64,000 bases of DNA from Rhizobacter sp. OV335. GTDB lineage: Bacteria; Pseudomonadota; Gammaproteobacteria; Burkholderiales; Burkholderiaceae_C. The stretch spans positions 62,001-126,000 of the forward strand of contig NZ_FRCQ01000001.1 in assembly GCF_900142965.1 (NCBI RefSeq), read 5' to 3'. Below the pieces are notes generated by a model. It was not told the DNA's origin. It saw nothing but the letters and a program-made list of their open reading frames with translations, and did no database searches. Shown here piece by piece: positions 27,191 to 36,046 of this stretch. Numbering within the stretch: the stretch's first letter is position 1; each line of letters starts with the position of its first letter. A program made the translations under genes and the position numbers.

Positions 27191-28114
27191 ATGTCCAACA
27201 CCTTGACCCCCCCCGCCGTCACGACCGCCCCCGTCGCGCACCCGCCGCGCTGGCGGCAGTTCTACGCGCTGACCAAGCCGCGCGTGGTGCAGCTGATCGT
27301 GTTCTGCGCCGTCATCGGCATGCTGCTCGCCGTGCCGGGGCTGCCCGACTGGCGCCTCGCGCTGGCGGGCACGGCCGGCATCTGGCTGGTCGCCGCGGCC
27401 GCGGCCGCCTTCAACTGCCTGGTCGAGCAGCACATCGACGCCAGGATGGCCCGCACCGCGTGGCGGCCGACAGCCAAGGGCGAGCTGACCAACACGCAGA
27501 CGCTGCTGTTCTCGGGTGCGCTGTGCGCGGCCGGCAGCGCGATCCTCTACCTGCTGGTGAACCCGCTGACGATGTGGCTGACCTTCGCCACCTTCGTCGG
27601 CTATGCGGTGATCTACACCGTGGTGCTGAAACCGCTGACGCCGCAGAACATCGTGATCGGCGGCGCCTCGGGCGCGATGCCGCCGGTGCTCGGCTGGGCC
27701 GCGATGCGCGGCGAGGTCGGCCCCGAGGCGCTGATGCTGTGCCTGATCATCTTCCTGTGGACGCCGCCGCACTTCTGGGCGCTCGCGCTGTACCGCGTCG
27801 AGGACTACCGCAAGGCCGGCCTGCCGATGCTGCCGGTCACGCATGGCAACGAGTTCACCCGGCTGCAGGTGCTGCTGTACACCTTCGTGCTGTTCGCCGC
27901 GACGCTGCTGCCCTTCGTGTTCGGCATGAGCGGCTGGATCTACCTGGCCGCGGCCGTGGTGCTGGGTGCCATGTTCTGCGGCTACGCGTGGAAGCTGTGG
28001 CGGGCCTATTCGGATGCGCTGGCGCGCCGCACCTTCCTCTTTTCGATCTACCACCTGTCGCTGCTGTTCAGCGCGCTGCTGGTGGACCACTACCTGAGTC
28101 CCCTGTTCTCATGA
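27191..28114 (+). CDS. ctaB: Protohaem IX farnesyltransferase (haem O synthase)
   Basis: A 307-aa UbiA-superfamily prenyltransferase with about nine TM helices. It adds farnesyl to haem b to give haem O. It starts [10 protein letters not shown]; the frame is open further upstream, but that part overlaps ctaA. The prenyl-diphosphate motif reads [22 protein letters not shown], with the Asn/Asp pair and RT-x2-RP typical of COX10. A second Asp-rich loop region includes [19 protein letters not shown]. Its stop overlaps the SCO1 start by four bases. Confidence 0.96.
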   Translation: MSNTLTPPAVTTAPVAHPPRWRQFYALTKPRVVQLIVFCAVIGMLLAVPGLPDWRLALAGTAGIWLVAAAAAAFNCLVEQHIDARMARTAWRPTAKGELTNTQTLLFSGALCAAGSAILYLLVNPLTMWLTFATFVGYAVIYTVVLKPLTPQNIVIGGASGAMPPVLGWAAMRGEVGPEALMLCLIIFLWTPPHFWALALYRVEDYRKAGLPMLPVTHGNEFTRLQVLLYTFVLFAATLLPFVFGMSGWIYLAAAVVLGAMFCGYAWKLWRAYSDALARRTFLFSIYHLSLLFSALLVDHYLSPLFS

Positions 28115-28713
28115 TGCAACGCCGACTGTTCGTGCTCGCCGGTGCCGGCCTGCTGGCCGCCTGCGACAAGCTGCCCCAGCTCGCGTCATCGACGCCGGCC
28201 TTCAAGGCGGTCGACATCACCGGTGCCGACTACGGCAGCGGCCTGTCGCTGCCCGACCAGAACGGCAAGACCCGCACGCTGGCCGATTTCAAGGGCAAGC
28301 TGGCGGTCGTGTTCTTCGGCTACACGCAGTGCCCCGACGTCTGCCCGACCACGATGGCCGAGCTGGCGCAGGTCAAGAAGGCGCTCGGCGCAGACGGCGA
28401 CAAGGTGCAGGGCGTCTTCATCACGATCGACCCGGAGCGCGACACGCCGGAGATCCTGAAGGCCTACATGGGCAGCTTCGACCCGAGCTTCGTCGCGCTG
28501 CGCGGCACGCTCGAGCAGACGGCGGCGGTGGCCAAGTCGTTCAAGGTGTTCTACGCCAAGGTCCCGGGTAAGACCGAGGGCAGCTACACGATGGACCACA
28601 CCGCCGGCTCGTACGTGTTCGACACCACCGGCAAGCTGCGCTTGTTCACCCGCTACGGCAGCGGCACCGAGGCGCTGCAGGCCGACTTGAAGGCCCTGCT
28701 GGCGACGGCTTGA
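28111..28713 (+). CDS. SCO1/SenC copper chaperone, lipoprotein
   Basis: A 200-aa thioredoxin-fold protein that delivers copper to the CuA site of CoxB. A lipoprotein signal ends at LLAAC (Cys18). Copper ligands are C74 and C78 in CPDVC and the His in [26 protein letters not shown] and [11 protein letters not shown] are SCO signatures. It is the last gene of the oxidase block, coupled to ctaB by ATGA and followed by a terminator. Confidence 0.94.
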   Translation: MMQRRLFVLAGAGLLAACDKLPQLASSTPAFKAVDITGADYGSGLSLPDQNGKTRTLADFKGKLAVVFFGYTQCPDVCPTTMAELAQVKKALGADGDKVQGVFITIDPERDTPEILKAYMGSFDPSFVALRGTLEQTAAVAKSFKVFYAKVPGKTEGSYTMDHTAGSYVFDTTGKLRLFTRYGSGTEALQADLKALLATA

Positions 28714-28745
28714 AAGAGCGCGTGTAGAAAAGGCGCGCACAAAAG

Positions 28746-28768
28746 AAAAGGGCCCCGAGGGGCCCTTT
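28746..28768. terminator. Bidirectional terminator between SCO1 and rpoH
   Basis: AAAGGGCCC (28747-28755) and GGGCCCTTT (28760-28768) form a nine-base perfect stem around CGAG, with flanking A-rich and T-rich ends. It separates the convergent SCO1 and rpoH genes. Confidence 0.85.
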
Positions 28769-28785
28769 CTGCTGTCCGCCAACCG

Positions 28786-29739
28786 TCAGGCGACGGCTTC
28801 GGACAGTGCCTTGCGCATCTTCTTCATCGCGGTGACTTCGATCTGGCGGATGCGCTCGGCGCTGACGCCGTACTCGCCGGCCAGGTCGTGCAGCGTCATG
28901 CCGCCCGAGCTGTCGTCGTTCACCTTCAGCCAGCGCTCCTCGACGATCCGGCGGCTGCGGGCATCGAGCGCATCGAGCGCGTGGGCGATGCCGTCGCCGG
29001 CCAGCCAGTCGCGGCGTTGCGCCTCGATCACGCGGGTCGGCTCGCTGCTGTCGTCGGCCAGGTAGGCGATCGGCGCGTAGCTTTCCTCGCCGTCATCGCC
29101 TTGCGGCTCGAGCGCGATGTCGCCGCCGGACAGGCGGGTCTCCATCTCGAGCACTTCCTCGCGCTTGACGTTCAGCTGCTGGGCGACGCGGTCGATCTCG
29201 GCTTGGGTCAGCGTGGCGCGGTGCGTCGTGCCGTCGGCGGCGTCTTCCTTCATGCTCTGCTTCATCGAGCGCAGGTTGAAGAACAGCTTGCGCTGGGCCT
29301 TGGTCGTCGCGACCTTGACCATGCGCCAGTTCTTCAGGATGTACTCGTGGATCTCGGCCTTGATCCAGTGCATCGCGTAGCTGACGAGGCGCACGCCCTG
29401 GTCAGGGTCGAAGCGCTTGACCGCCTTCATCAGGCCGACGTTGCCTTCCTGGATCAGGTCGCCGTGCGGCAGGCCGTAGCCGAGGTACTGGCGCGAGATC
29501 GACACCACCAGGCGCAAGTGCGACAGCACCAGCTTGCCGGCGGCTTCGACATCGCCGTGCTCGCGCAGCCGGCGCGCGAAGGAGACTTCTTCTTCGTGCG
29601 TCAGCAGCGGGATGCGGTTGGCCGCGGACATGTACGCGTCGAGGTTGCCGAGCGACGGCACCACCGCGAACGGGTCGCGCAGGGTCAGGGCGTTGTCAGG
29701 GGTCAGGGTGTTCGTGAGGGTCATGGAAGCATCAGACAT
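28786..29739 (-). CDS. rpoH: RNA polymerase sigma-32 (heat-shock sigma factor)
   Basis: A 317-aa sigma70-family factor that directs heat-shock transcription. Region 2 has LVLSHLRLVVSISRQYLGYGLPHGDLIQEGNVGLMKAVKRFDPD. The RpoH box QRKLFFNLR, diagnostic of sigma-32, lies in the middle, and region 4 ends with YGVSAERIRQIEVTAMKKMRKAL. AAAGGA precedes the ATG. A CIRCE-like inverted repeat lies 28 bases upstream of the start, suggesting HrcA control. It converges with SCO1. Confidence 0.96.
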   Translation of the reverse strand: MSDASMTLTNTLTPDNALTLRDPFAVVPSLGNLDAYMSAANRIPLLTHEEEVSFARRLREHGDVEAAGKLVLSHLRLVVSISRQYLGYGLPHGDLIQEGNVGLMKAVKRFDPDQGVRLVSYAMHWIKAEIHEYILKNWRMVKVATTKAQRKLFFNLRSMKQSMKEDAADGTTHRATLTQAEIDRVAQQLNVKREEVLEMETRLSGGDIALEPQGDDGEESYAPIAYLADDSSEPTRVIEAQRRDWLAGDGIAHALDALDARSRRIVEERWLKVNDDSSGGMTLHDLAGEYGVSAERIRQIEVTAMKKMRKALSEAVA

Positions 29740-29766
29740 GCTGAAATTCCTTTCGTTCCCTTGATA

Positions 29767-29793
29767 TTAGCACTCGACTTCCGAGAGTGCTGA
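29767..29793. promoter_or_regulatory. CIRCE element (HrcA operator) upstream of rpoH
   Basis: TTAGCACTC, nine bases, then GAGTGCTGA. The CIRCE consensus is TTAGCACTC-N9-GAGTGCTAA, so only one of 18 arm positions differs and the spacer is exactly nine. It lies 28 bases before the rpoH start codon, where HrcA binding would block transcription or its start. It could also affect the divergent ggt gene. Confidence 0.85.
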
Positions 29794-29956
29794 CGACGCC
29801 GGGGCGTCCATCCGTCAGAGGGTCAATGTGAGTGGATACTTGCAACAAAGCGGCGGCAAATCATGTGCCTATCCCCACTCGCTGCAAGGCTTTGCGACTA
29901 TCCTGCCGGATTCCAACCACTGGTGCCACCCCGGTGCCTTCCAGGAGAACGTCACG

Positions 29957-31681
29957 ATGAAGACCTGTCGTTTGCTGAAGAGTTTCGTGGTATCCGCCGC
30001 AACAGTGTGTTGCTGGACCGTGCATGCCGCGTCGATCGCGCCGGCCGCCGCCGAGAACGGCATGGTCGTCACCGCGCAGCACTACGCGACCCAGGTCGGC
30101 GTCGACGTGCTGAAGAAGGGCGGCAACGCGGTGGATGCCGCGGTCGCGGTGGGCTACGCGCTGGCGGTGGTGTACCCGGCCGCGGGCAACCTGGGCGGCG
30201 GCGGCTTCATGACGATCCAGCTGGCCGATGGCCGCAAGACCTTCCTCGACTTCCGCGAGAAGGCCCCGCTGGCCGCCACGGCGAACATGTACCTCGACGC
30301 CAGCGGCAACGTGATCAAGGGCCTCAGCACCACCGGCCACCTCGCGGTCGGCGTGCCCGGCACGGTGTCGGGGCTGGAGATGGCGCGGGCCAAGTACGGC
30401 ACGATGAAGCGGGCGCAGCTGATCGCCCCGGCGATCCAGTTCGCCGACAAGGGCTTCGTGCTGGACCAGGGCGACGTCGACATGCTGCTCACGTCCACCG
30501 AAGACTTTCGCAAGGACGCCGCCTCGGGCGCCATCTTCCTGAACAAGGGCGAGCCGTTCGCGCCGGGCCAGAAGCTGGTGCAGAAGGACCTCGCGAAGAC
30601 GCTGCGCCTGATTTCGCAGAAGGGCGAGGACGGCTTCTACAAGGGCAGTGTTGGCGCGGCCATCGTCGCCTCCAGCCTGGCAGGCAAGGGCATCCTGACG
30701 CAGGCCGACCTCGACCAGTACAAGACCCGCGAACTCGCGCCGGTCGAGTGCGACTACCGCGGCTACCGCATCGTCTCGGCCCCGCCGCCGAGCTCGGGCG
30801 GCGTCGTGATCTGCGAGATCCTGAACGTGCTCGAAGGCTATCCGCTGAAGGACCTCGGCTTCCGCTCGGCGCAGTCGGTGCACTACCAGATCGAGGCGAT
30901 GCGGCATGCCTACGTCGACCGCAACAGCTACCTGGGCGATCCGGATTTCGTCAAGAACCCGCTCGACCGGCTGCTCGACAAGGGCTATGCCGAAAAGATC
31001 CGCGGCGTGATCGACCCGGCCAAGGCCGGTGTGTCGAAGGACATCAAGCCCGGCGTCGAGCCGCACGAAGGCAGCAACACCACGCACTACTCGATCGTCG
31101 ACAAGGACGGCAATGCGGTGGCCGTGACCTACACGCTGAACGACTGGTTCGGCGCCAAGGTCACCGCGGCGAAGACCGGGGTGATCCTGAACGACGAGAT
31201 GGACGACTTCACCGCGAAGATCGGCGTGCCGAACATGTACGGCCTGGTGCAGGGCGAGGCGAACGCGATCGCCCCGGGCAAGCGCCCGCTCAGTTCGATG
31301 TCGCCGACCATCATGTCGCGCGACGGCAAGCCGGTGATGGTCACCGGCACGCCCGGCGGCAGCCGCATCATCACGGTGGTGGTGCACACGATCCTGAACG
31401 TCGTCGACTACGGGATGAACGTGCAGGAAGCGGTCGATGCGCCGCGCTTCCACCAGCAGTGGCTGCCGGAGACCACCAATGTCGAGGTCAACGCGCTGAG
31501 CCCCGACACGCGCAAGATCCTGACCGACATGGGCCACAAGCTGGGCAACCCGCAACCGGCCAACCACGTGGCGGCGATCCTGGTGGGTGCGCCGGCGCTG
31601 GGCGGCAAGCCGATCGGCAAGAACCGGTTCTACGGGGCGAACGATCCGCGCCGCAACACGGGCCTGGCCGGAGGCTACTAA
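29957..31681 (+). CDS. ggt: Gamma-glutamyltransferase (periplasmic)
   Basis: Cleaves or transfers the gamma-glutamyl group of glutathione, EC 2.3.2.2 / 3.4.19.13. From the ATG at 29957 (AGGAGA upstream) it has 574 aa. A signal peptide covers about 1-25 (cleavage near VHA). The self-cleavage site and nucleophile is Thr375 in NTTHYSIVDKDGNAVAVTYTLN, followed by the small subunit with LSSMSPTI and TGTPGGSRIITVV. GNLGGGGFM and REKAP in the large subunit are also typical. The frame is open to 29828, but a later start fits the signal peptide. It converges with the hybrid kinase. Confidence 0.95.
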   Translation: MKTCRLLKSFVVSAATVCCWTVHAASIAPAAAENGMVVTAQHYATQVGVDVLKKGGNAVDAAVAVGYALAVVYPAAGNLGGGGFMTIQLADGRKTFLDFREKAPLAATANMYLDASGNVIKGLSTTGHLAVGVPGTVSGLEMARAKYGTMKRAQLIAPAIQFADKGFVLDQGDVDMLLTSTEDFRKDAASGAIFLNKGEPFAPGQKLVQKDLAKTLRLISQKGEDGFYKGSVGAAIVASSLAGKGILTQADLDQYKTRELAPVECDYRGYRIVSAPPPSSGGVVICEILNVLEGYPLKDLGFRSAQSVHYQIEAMRHAYVDRNSYLGDPDFVKNPLDRLLDKGYAEKIRGVIDPAKAGVSKDIKPGVEPHEGSNTTHYSIVDKDGNAVAVTYTLNDWFGAKVTAAKTGVILNDEMDDFTAKIGVPNMYGLVQGEANAIAPGKRPLSSMSPTIMSRDGKPVMVTGTPGGSRIITVVVHTILNVVDYGMNVQEAVDAPRFHQQWLPETTNVEVNALSPDTRKILTDMGHKLGNPQPANHVAAILVGAPALGGKPIGKNRFYGANDPRRNTGLAGGY

Positions 31682-34600
31682 CCGAAGCGAGTCTCGACGT
31701 CGTCGAGTACCGCATCGACGACGCCGAGCAGCTGGCTCACGCTGACCGGCTTGGTCAGGTACTGCCGGGCGCCGGCGGCCATCGCGGTCTCGATCTGGCT
31801 GGCCAGCGCGTCGGCCGACACCACCACCACCGGGATGCTCGCGGTGCCCGGGTCGGCCTTCAGGTGGCGCAGCAGCTCCATGCCGTCGATGTCGGGCAGG
31901 TGCATGTCGAGCAGGATCAGGTCGGGCCGGCGCGCGCGGATCGCCGCCAGCCCGTCCAGCCCGGTCACCGAGACATCGAACTGCACCTGCGGCCGGCGCG
32001 CCAGGATCCCGCGCATCACCTCGACGTTGGTCTCGTTGTCCTCGACGTAGTGGACGATGCGCTGGTGGTAGCTGCCGGTCGCGGGCGCGATCTCGTCCAG
32101 CCCGGCCGGCGTGCTCTCGGCCGGGTTGGCCCGTGGCAGCGTCAGGATGAACGACGAGCCCTCGCCGGCGGTGCTGCGCGCGCGCACCGAACCGCCCATC
32201 AGCTCGGCCAGCCGCTGGCTGATCACCAGGCCGATGCCGGTGCCTTCGAGCGACGAGCGCTCGCGCCCGAGCCGGTTGAACGGCTGGAACAGCTGCGACA
32301 GCTGCTGCGGCGTCATGCCCAGCCCGGTGTCGGTGATCGTGATCTCGACGCAGTCGCGCTGCCCGCCCGCCGTGCTGCGGCGTGACGCGATGTGGATGCG
32401 CCCGCCCTCGGTGTTGTACTTCACCGCGTTGCTCAGCAGGTTGATCAGGATCTGCTTCACCCGCGTGGCGTCGCCGGTGACGCGCTCGGCGTTGTCGGCC
32501 AGCTCCTGCGTGATCGTGATGCCGCGGCGCCGCGCGTCCTGCTCGACCAGCGACAGCGCCGCGGCGGCCGCCTCGTGCAGGTCGAGCGCGTCGGCCTGCA
32601 GGTTCAGCGTGCCGGATTCGATGCGCGACAGGTCGAGCACGTCGTTGATCATGTCGAGCAGGTGCCAGCCGGCGCTCTGGATCTGCGTGACCCAGGGGCG
32701 CTGCGCGATCGGCAGCGGGTGGTTCTGGTCCAGCTCGAGCAGCTGCGCGAAGCCGAGCATCGCGTTCAGCGGTGTGCGCAGCTCGTGGCTCATGCGCGAC
32801 AGGAAATCGCTCTTCGCGCGGTTCGCCGCCTCGGCCAGCTCGCGCGCCCGCTCGGCCTCGGCCAGGCGCAGGTGCTCGGTGATGTCCTCGACCACGCCGA
32901 CGATGCGCCGCGGCTGGCCCTGCAGGTCGCGCAGCAGCGTGACGATGGTCTGCACCCACACCTGGCGCCCGTCGCGCGTGACGTAGCGGCCCTGGCGCCG
33001 GTACATCGGGATCTCGCCGCGCAGCAGCTGGCTCGTCATCTCGAGGTCCTGAGCGCGGTCGTCGGGGTGCGTCAGCGCGGCGACGTTCATGTCGACCAGC
33101 GCCTCGGCGCCGTAGCCGGTCAGGTCGCAGTACTGCGGATTGACCTGCTTCACGTTGCCGTGCAGGTCGGTGTAGACGACGCCGATCGGCACGTGGTTCA
33201 GGATGTTGCGGAAGCGCTGCTCGCTCTCGCGCAGGTCGGCCTCGGTGCGCTGGCGCTCGGCGATCTCGCGCTGCAGCGCCGCGGTGCGGTCGCTGACCGC
33301 CGCCTCGATGCGGCGCGTGCGGCCGGTCACCGTCAGCATCAGCGCGCCGAGCATCGAGGTGGCGAGCAGGCCGACCAGCGAGAACAGCAGCGCGTTGCGC
33401 TCGCGCACGTGCGGCACCGCGGCGCGCGTGGACGTCACGCGCAGGTCCCATTGCCGCCCGGCGAATGCGAACGAGCGCACGTGCGACAGGTCGGCCGACA
33501 GCGTTTCGCAGCCGTTGGTGCCGGCCAGGCGCCGCCGTTCGGCGATCGGGTCGGTGTCGACGATGCACACGTCGAGGTAATGCGGCAGCGAACTCTTGAA
33601 CGACTGCAGCGCATCGTCCATGCGCAGCGTCACGAACACCACGCCGCGGGCCGCCGCGACCCGGTCGCTGACGGTGGTCGGCATGCCGGCGTAGACGGCC
33701 TGGTAGATCACGACGCCGGTCTGCGTGCCGGCACCGTCCTGCGTCAGCAGGAAGCCGGCGCTGGCGGCCGGCCGGTCGGTGCGCACCGCCGAATCGATGG
33801 CCATGCGCGCCGCGGCGATCGAGCGGGTGTTGACGCCGAGCGCCGCGGCGTTCGACGCCTGCGGCTCGATGTAGCGGATCGCCGCCACGGTGTCGTCGGG
33901 CGCCGGCCTGAAGCCGGAGTCGAAGCGGTCGAACACCCGGTAGCCCGGCAGGCCGGCCGCGCGCACGCGGGCCTCGAAGGCCGGCACCTGCGAGCGCGGC
34001 ATCAGCTCGGTCCAGCCGAGCGCCTGCAGGTGGCCGCCGACCTCGAGCCAGGCGGCAGCGGCGCGGTGCATCTCTTCGCGCGTCACGTCGTCGGACGAGA
34101 TCATCACGCCGCGCAGCGCTTCCAGCGCATGCAGCGGGTACTGCAGCTGCGCGGCGAGGTTGGACGAGGCGTGGATCGCATCGCGGTCGAAGGCGGCCTG
34201 CACGCGGGCGTCTTCCCATTGCGCGACCTGGCGCACGCCGAGCGCCATCAGCAGCGTGGCGATGCCGAGCGTCAGGCCGACGGTGCGGCGCCGCGCGGTC
34301 CACTCGTCGCGCGGCAGGCCGATCAGCGTCAGCGCGATCGGGGTGCCGATCAGCACGCCCAGCGCATCGCCGGCCCACCAGGTCCACCAGCTGAAGGCCA
34401 GCTCGCCCAGCGGCGCGTGGCCGGCCAGCCACAGCGCGAGCGTCGCGACGCTGCAGCTGACGAGGCACGCGGCGATCGCGCCGAGACCGAAGAAGACCGC
34501 GATGTCGCGCGGTTCGTTGAGCGTGACCGGCTGATGCACGAAACGCCGCACCAGCAGCGTGGCCAGCGCCGCCTGCAGCATGGCGCCGACCGAGATCGCG

Positions 34601-34875
34601 GCCGGCACCGCCAGGCCCGCGAGGCTCAGCCCGGCCTGGTCGATGGCGACGCCCGCATTGACGACGAAGGAGCCGATCAGCACCCCCGGCAGCACCCGCC
34701 ATCCGTAGACCAGCAGGCAGGCCAGCGCGATGCCGGCGGACGGGTACAGCGGCGACGCGAGGCTGGGCGGGATCGCCAGTGCCAGCGCAGCCCAACCGAC
34801 CACGGCATAGGCGACGGCGGTGCCCGCCAGCGCGAGCGGCCAGTGCGGCGTGGTGCGGGGCGTCGCTGGCGTCAT
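31678..34875 (-). CDS. Hybrid sensor histidine kinase (MASE1-CHASE-PAS-HisKA-HATPase-REC)
   Basis: 1065 aa. Residues about 12-215 hold eight or so TM helices of MASE1 type. About 220-475 is a periplasmic CHASE-like sensor, closed by a TM helix near 488-508. A PAS domain (about 548-668) is followed by the kinase core. The phospho-acceptor is His697 in MSHELRTPLNAML, with N box NLLSNAVKYN and G boxes DTGLGM and GTGIGL. A C-terminal receiver has Asp990 in LILLDMHLPD and the Lys in LTKPV. No response regulator or Hpt gene is adjacent. It overlaps the ggt stop by two bases tail to tail. Confidence 0.92.
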   Translation of the reverse strand: MTPATPRTTPHWPLALAGTAVAYAVVGWAALALAIPPSLASPLYPSAGIALACLLVYGWRVLPGVLIGSFVVNAGVAIDQAGLSLAGLAVPAAISVGAMLQAALATLLVRRFVHQPVTLNEPRDIAVFFGLGAIAACLVSCSVATLALWLAGHAPLGELAFSWWTWWAGDALGVLIGTPIALTLIGLPRDEWTARRRTVGLTLGIATLLMALGVRQVAQWEDARVQAAFDRDAIHASSNLAAQLQYPLHALEALRGVMISSDDVTREEMHRAAAAWLEVGGHLQALGWTELMPRSQVPAFEARVRAAGLPGYRVFDRFDSGFRPAPDDTVAAIRYIEPQASNAAALGVNTRSIAAARMAIDSAVRTDRPAASAGFLLTQDGAGTQTGVVIYQAVYAGMPTTVSDRVAAARGVVFVTLRMDDALQSFKSSLPHYLDVCIVDTDPIAERRRLAGTNGCETLSADLSHVRSFAFAGRQWDLRVTSTRAAVPHVRERNALLFSLVGLLATSMLGALMLTVTGRTRRIEAAVSDRTAALQREIAERQRTEADLRESEQRFRNILNHVPIGVVYTDLHGNVKQVNPQYCDLTGYGAEALVDMNVAALTHPDDRAQDLEMTSQLLRGEIPMYRRQGRYVTRDGRQVWVQTIVTLLRDLQGQPRRIVGVVEDITEHLRLAEAERARELAEAANRAKSDFLSRMSHELRTPLNAMLGFAQLLELDQNHPLPIAQRPWVTQIQSAGWHLLDMINDVLDLSRIESGTLNLQADALDLHEAAAAALSLVEQDARRRGITITQELADNAERVTGDATRVKQILINLLSNAVKYNTEGGRIHIASRRSTAGGQRDCVEITITDTGLGMTPQQLSQLFQPFNRLGRERSSLEGTGIGLVISQRLAELMGGSVRARSTAGEGSSFILTLPRANPAESTPAGLDEIAPATGSYHQRIVHYVEDNETNVEVMRGILARRPQVQFDVSVTGLDGLAAIRARRPDLILLDMHLPDIDGMELLRHLKADPGTASIPVVVVSADALASQIETAMAAGARQYLTKPVSVSQLLGVVDAVLDDVETRFG

Positions 34876-34961
34876 CGAATCGATGGGGCGAGGTGGGGGC
34901 AGGGGGAGCCTATCACCTCGTTGCGGTGCTCAGCCGGCGTGAAGCGAGGTCACACCCATCG

Positions 34962-35852
34962 TCAGGCCACTTCGTGGCCGCTGCCGGCCTGCCAGATCTC
35001 GGTCCAGGACTCGGCGTCCAGCTTCAGCTGCAGCGCGGCCAGCGCCTCGCGGATCGCCTCCAGGCGCTGCGAGCCGGTCAGCGGGTGCGGGCGGGTCGGG
35101 TGGCGCAGCAGCCAGGCGTAGGCGACGGTCGCCGCGCTGACGCCGTGGCGCTGCCCGACCGCCTGCAGCGCGGCCTGCACGCGGCGCGAGCGCTCGTCGC
35201 CGCCGGTCAGCAGCGCGCCGCCGGCCAGCGGCGACCAGATCATCGGGCGCAAGCGCAGCCGCTGGCACTGGTCGAGCGTGCCGTCGTGCAGCGGCGACAG
35301 GTGCAGCGGGTGCAGCTCGATCTGGTTGGTGGCCAGCGCGATGCGGCTGTTCAGCAGGTCGAACTGCGCCGGCGTGAAGTTGGACACCCCGAAGGCCCGC
35401 ACCTTGCCCGCCTGGCGCAGCGAGGTGAAGGCCTCGGCGACGTCGTCGGCATCCATCAGCGCGTCGGGTCGGTGGATCAGCAACAAGTCGAGGTGGTCGG
35501 TCTGCAGCGCGCGCAGCGAGGCCTCGACGCTGCGCGTGATGTGCGCTGCCGAGGTGTCGTAGTGCTTGACCCGGTGCTCGGGCCGGGCCTCGCCGACCAG
35601 CTTGATGCCGCACTTGCCGACCAGCTGCATGTGCTGGCGCAGCATCGGCTTCAGCGCGAGCGCCTCGCCGAACAGCGCCTCGACGCGGTAGCCGCCGTAG
35701 ATGTCGGCATGGTCGAAGCTCGTCACGCCGAGCTCCATGCATTGCTCGATCCAGCGCACGCGCTGTTCGGCGTTCCAGCCCCAGTCGGCCATGCGCCAGG
35801 CGCCGGCGACGATCGGGGAGAGGGCGAGGTTGGGGGGGATGACGGGGCTCAT
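34962..35852 (-). CDS. Aldo/keto reductase (YdhF-like)
   Basis: A 296-aa NADPH-dependent oxidoreductase of the AKR superfamily. Tetrad candidates are Asp and Tyr in FDHADIYGGY, Lys in LVGKCGIK and His in LLIHRPD. The length and the MELGVTSFDHADIYGGY region are close to E. coli YdhF. The cofactor-binding C-terminal motif is QRLEAIREAL. The physiological substrate is unknown. It starts about 100 bases upstream of the divergently encoded GGDEF-like gene. Confidence 0.9.
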   Translation of the reverse strand: MSPVIPPNLALSPIVAGAWRMADWGWNAEQRVRWIEQCMELGVTSFDHADIYGGYRVEALFGEALALKPMLRQHMQLVGKCGIKLVGEARPEHRVKHYDTSAAHITRSVEASLRALQTDHLDLLLIHRPDALMDADDVAEAFTSLRQAGKVRAFGVSNFTPAQFDLLNSRIALATNQIELHPLHLSPLHDGTLDQCQRLRLRPMIWSPLAGGALLTGGDERSRRVQAALQAVGQRHGVSAATVAYAWLLRHPTRPHPLTGSQRLEAIREALAALQLKLDAESWTEIWQAGSGHEVA

Positions 35853-36046
35853 GATGGCGGCAGGCTGTCGGCAGCAGTAAAGGGGGGCGGCGCGAAGGCG
35901 CGGGTCAGCAGTGTGCGCCCGCGCGTCGCGGAAAGTCAGAGCGTAACAGTCCGTTTCGCTTGCGTTGCATGGGGCGAATCCCGACGATATCGACGCCAGA
36001 ATGCGCGCCGCCCCGTCCAGACTCCACCGACTCCAGGGATCCCCTC

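Noticed and set aside
29861-34795. A very long open frame on the minus strand (over 1,600 codons)
   Set aside because: It runs antisense to ggt and out of frame with the hybrid kinase. Long spurious frames are common in GC-rich DNA, and its translation is low-complexity Arg/Ala/Gly-rich with no domain.
32392-35121. A long plus-strand open frame antisense to the hybrid kinase
   Set aside because: Its translation is rich in His/Arg/Gln/Val with no family match, as expected for the complement of a GC3-rich gene. The kinase on the minus strand explains the region.
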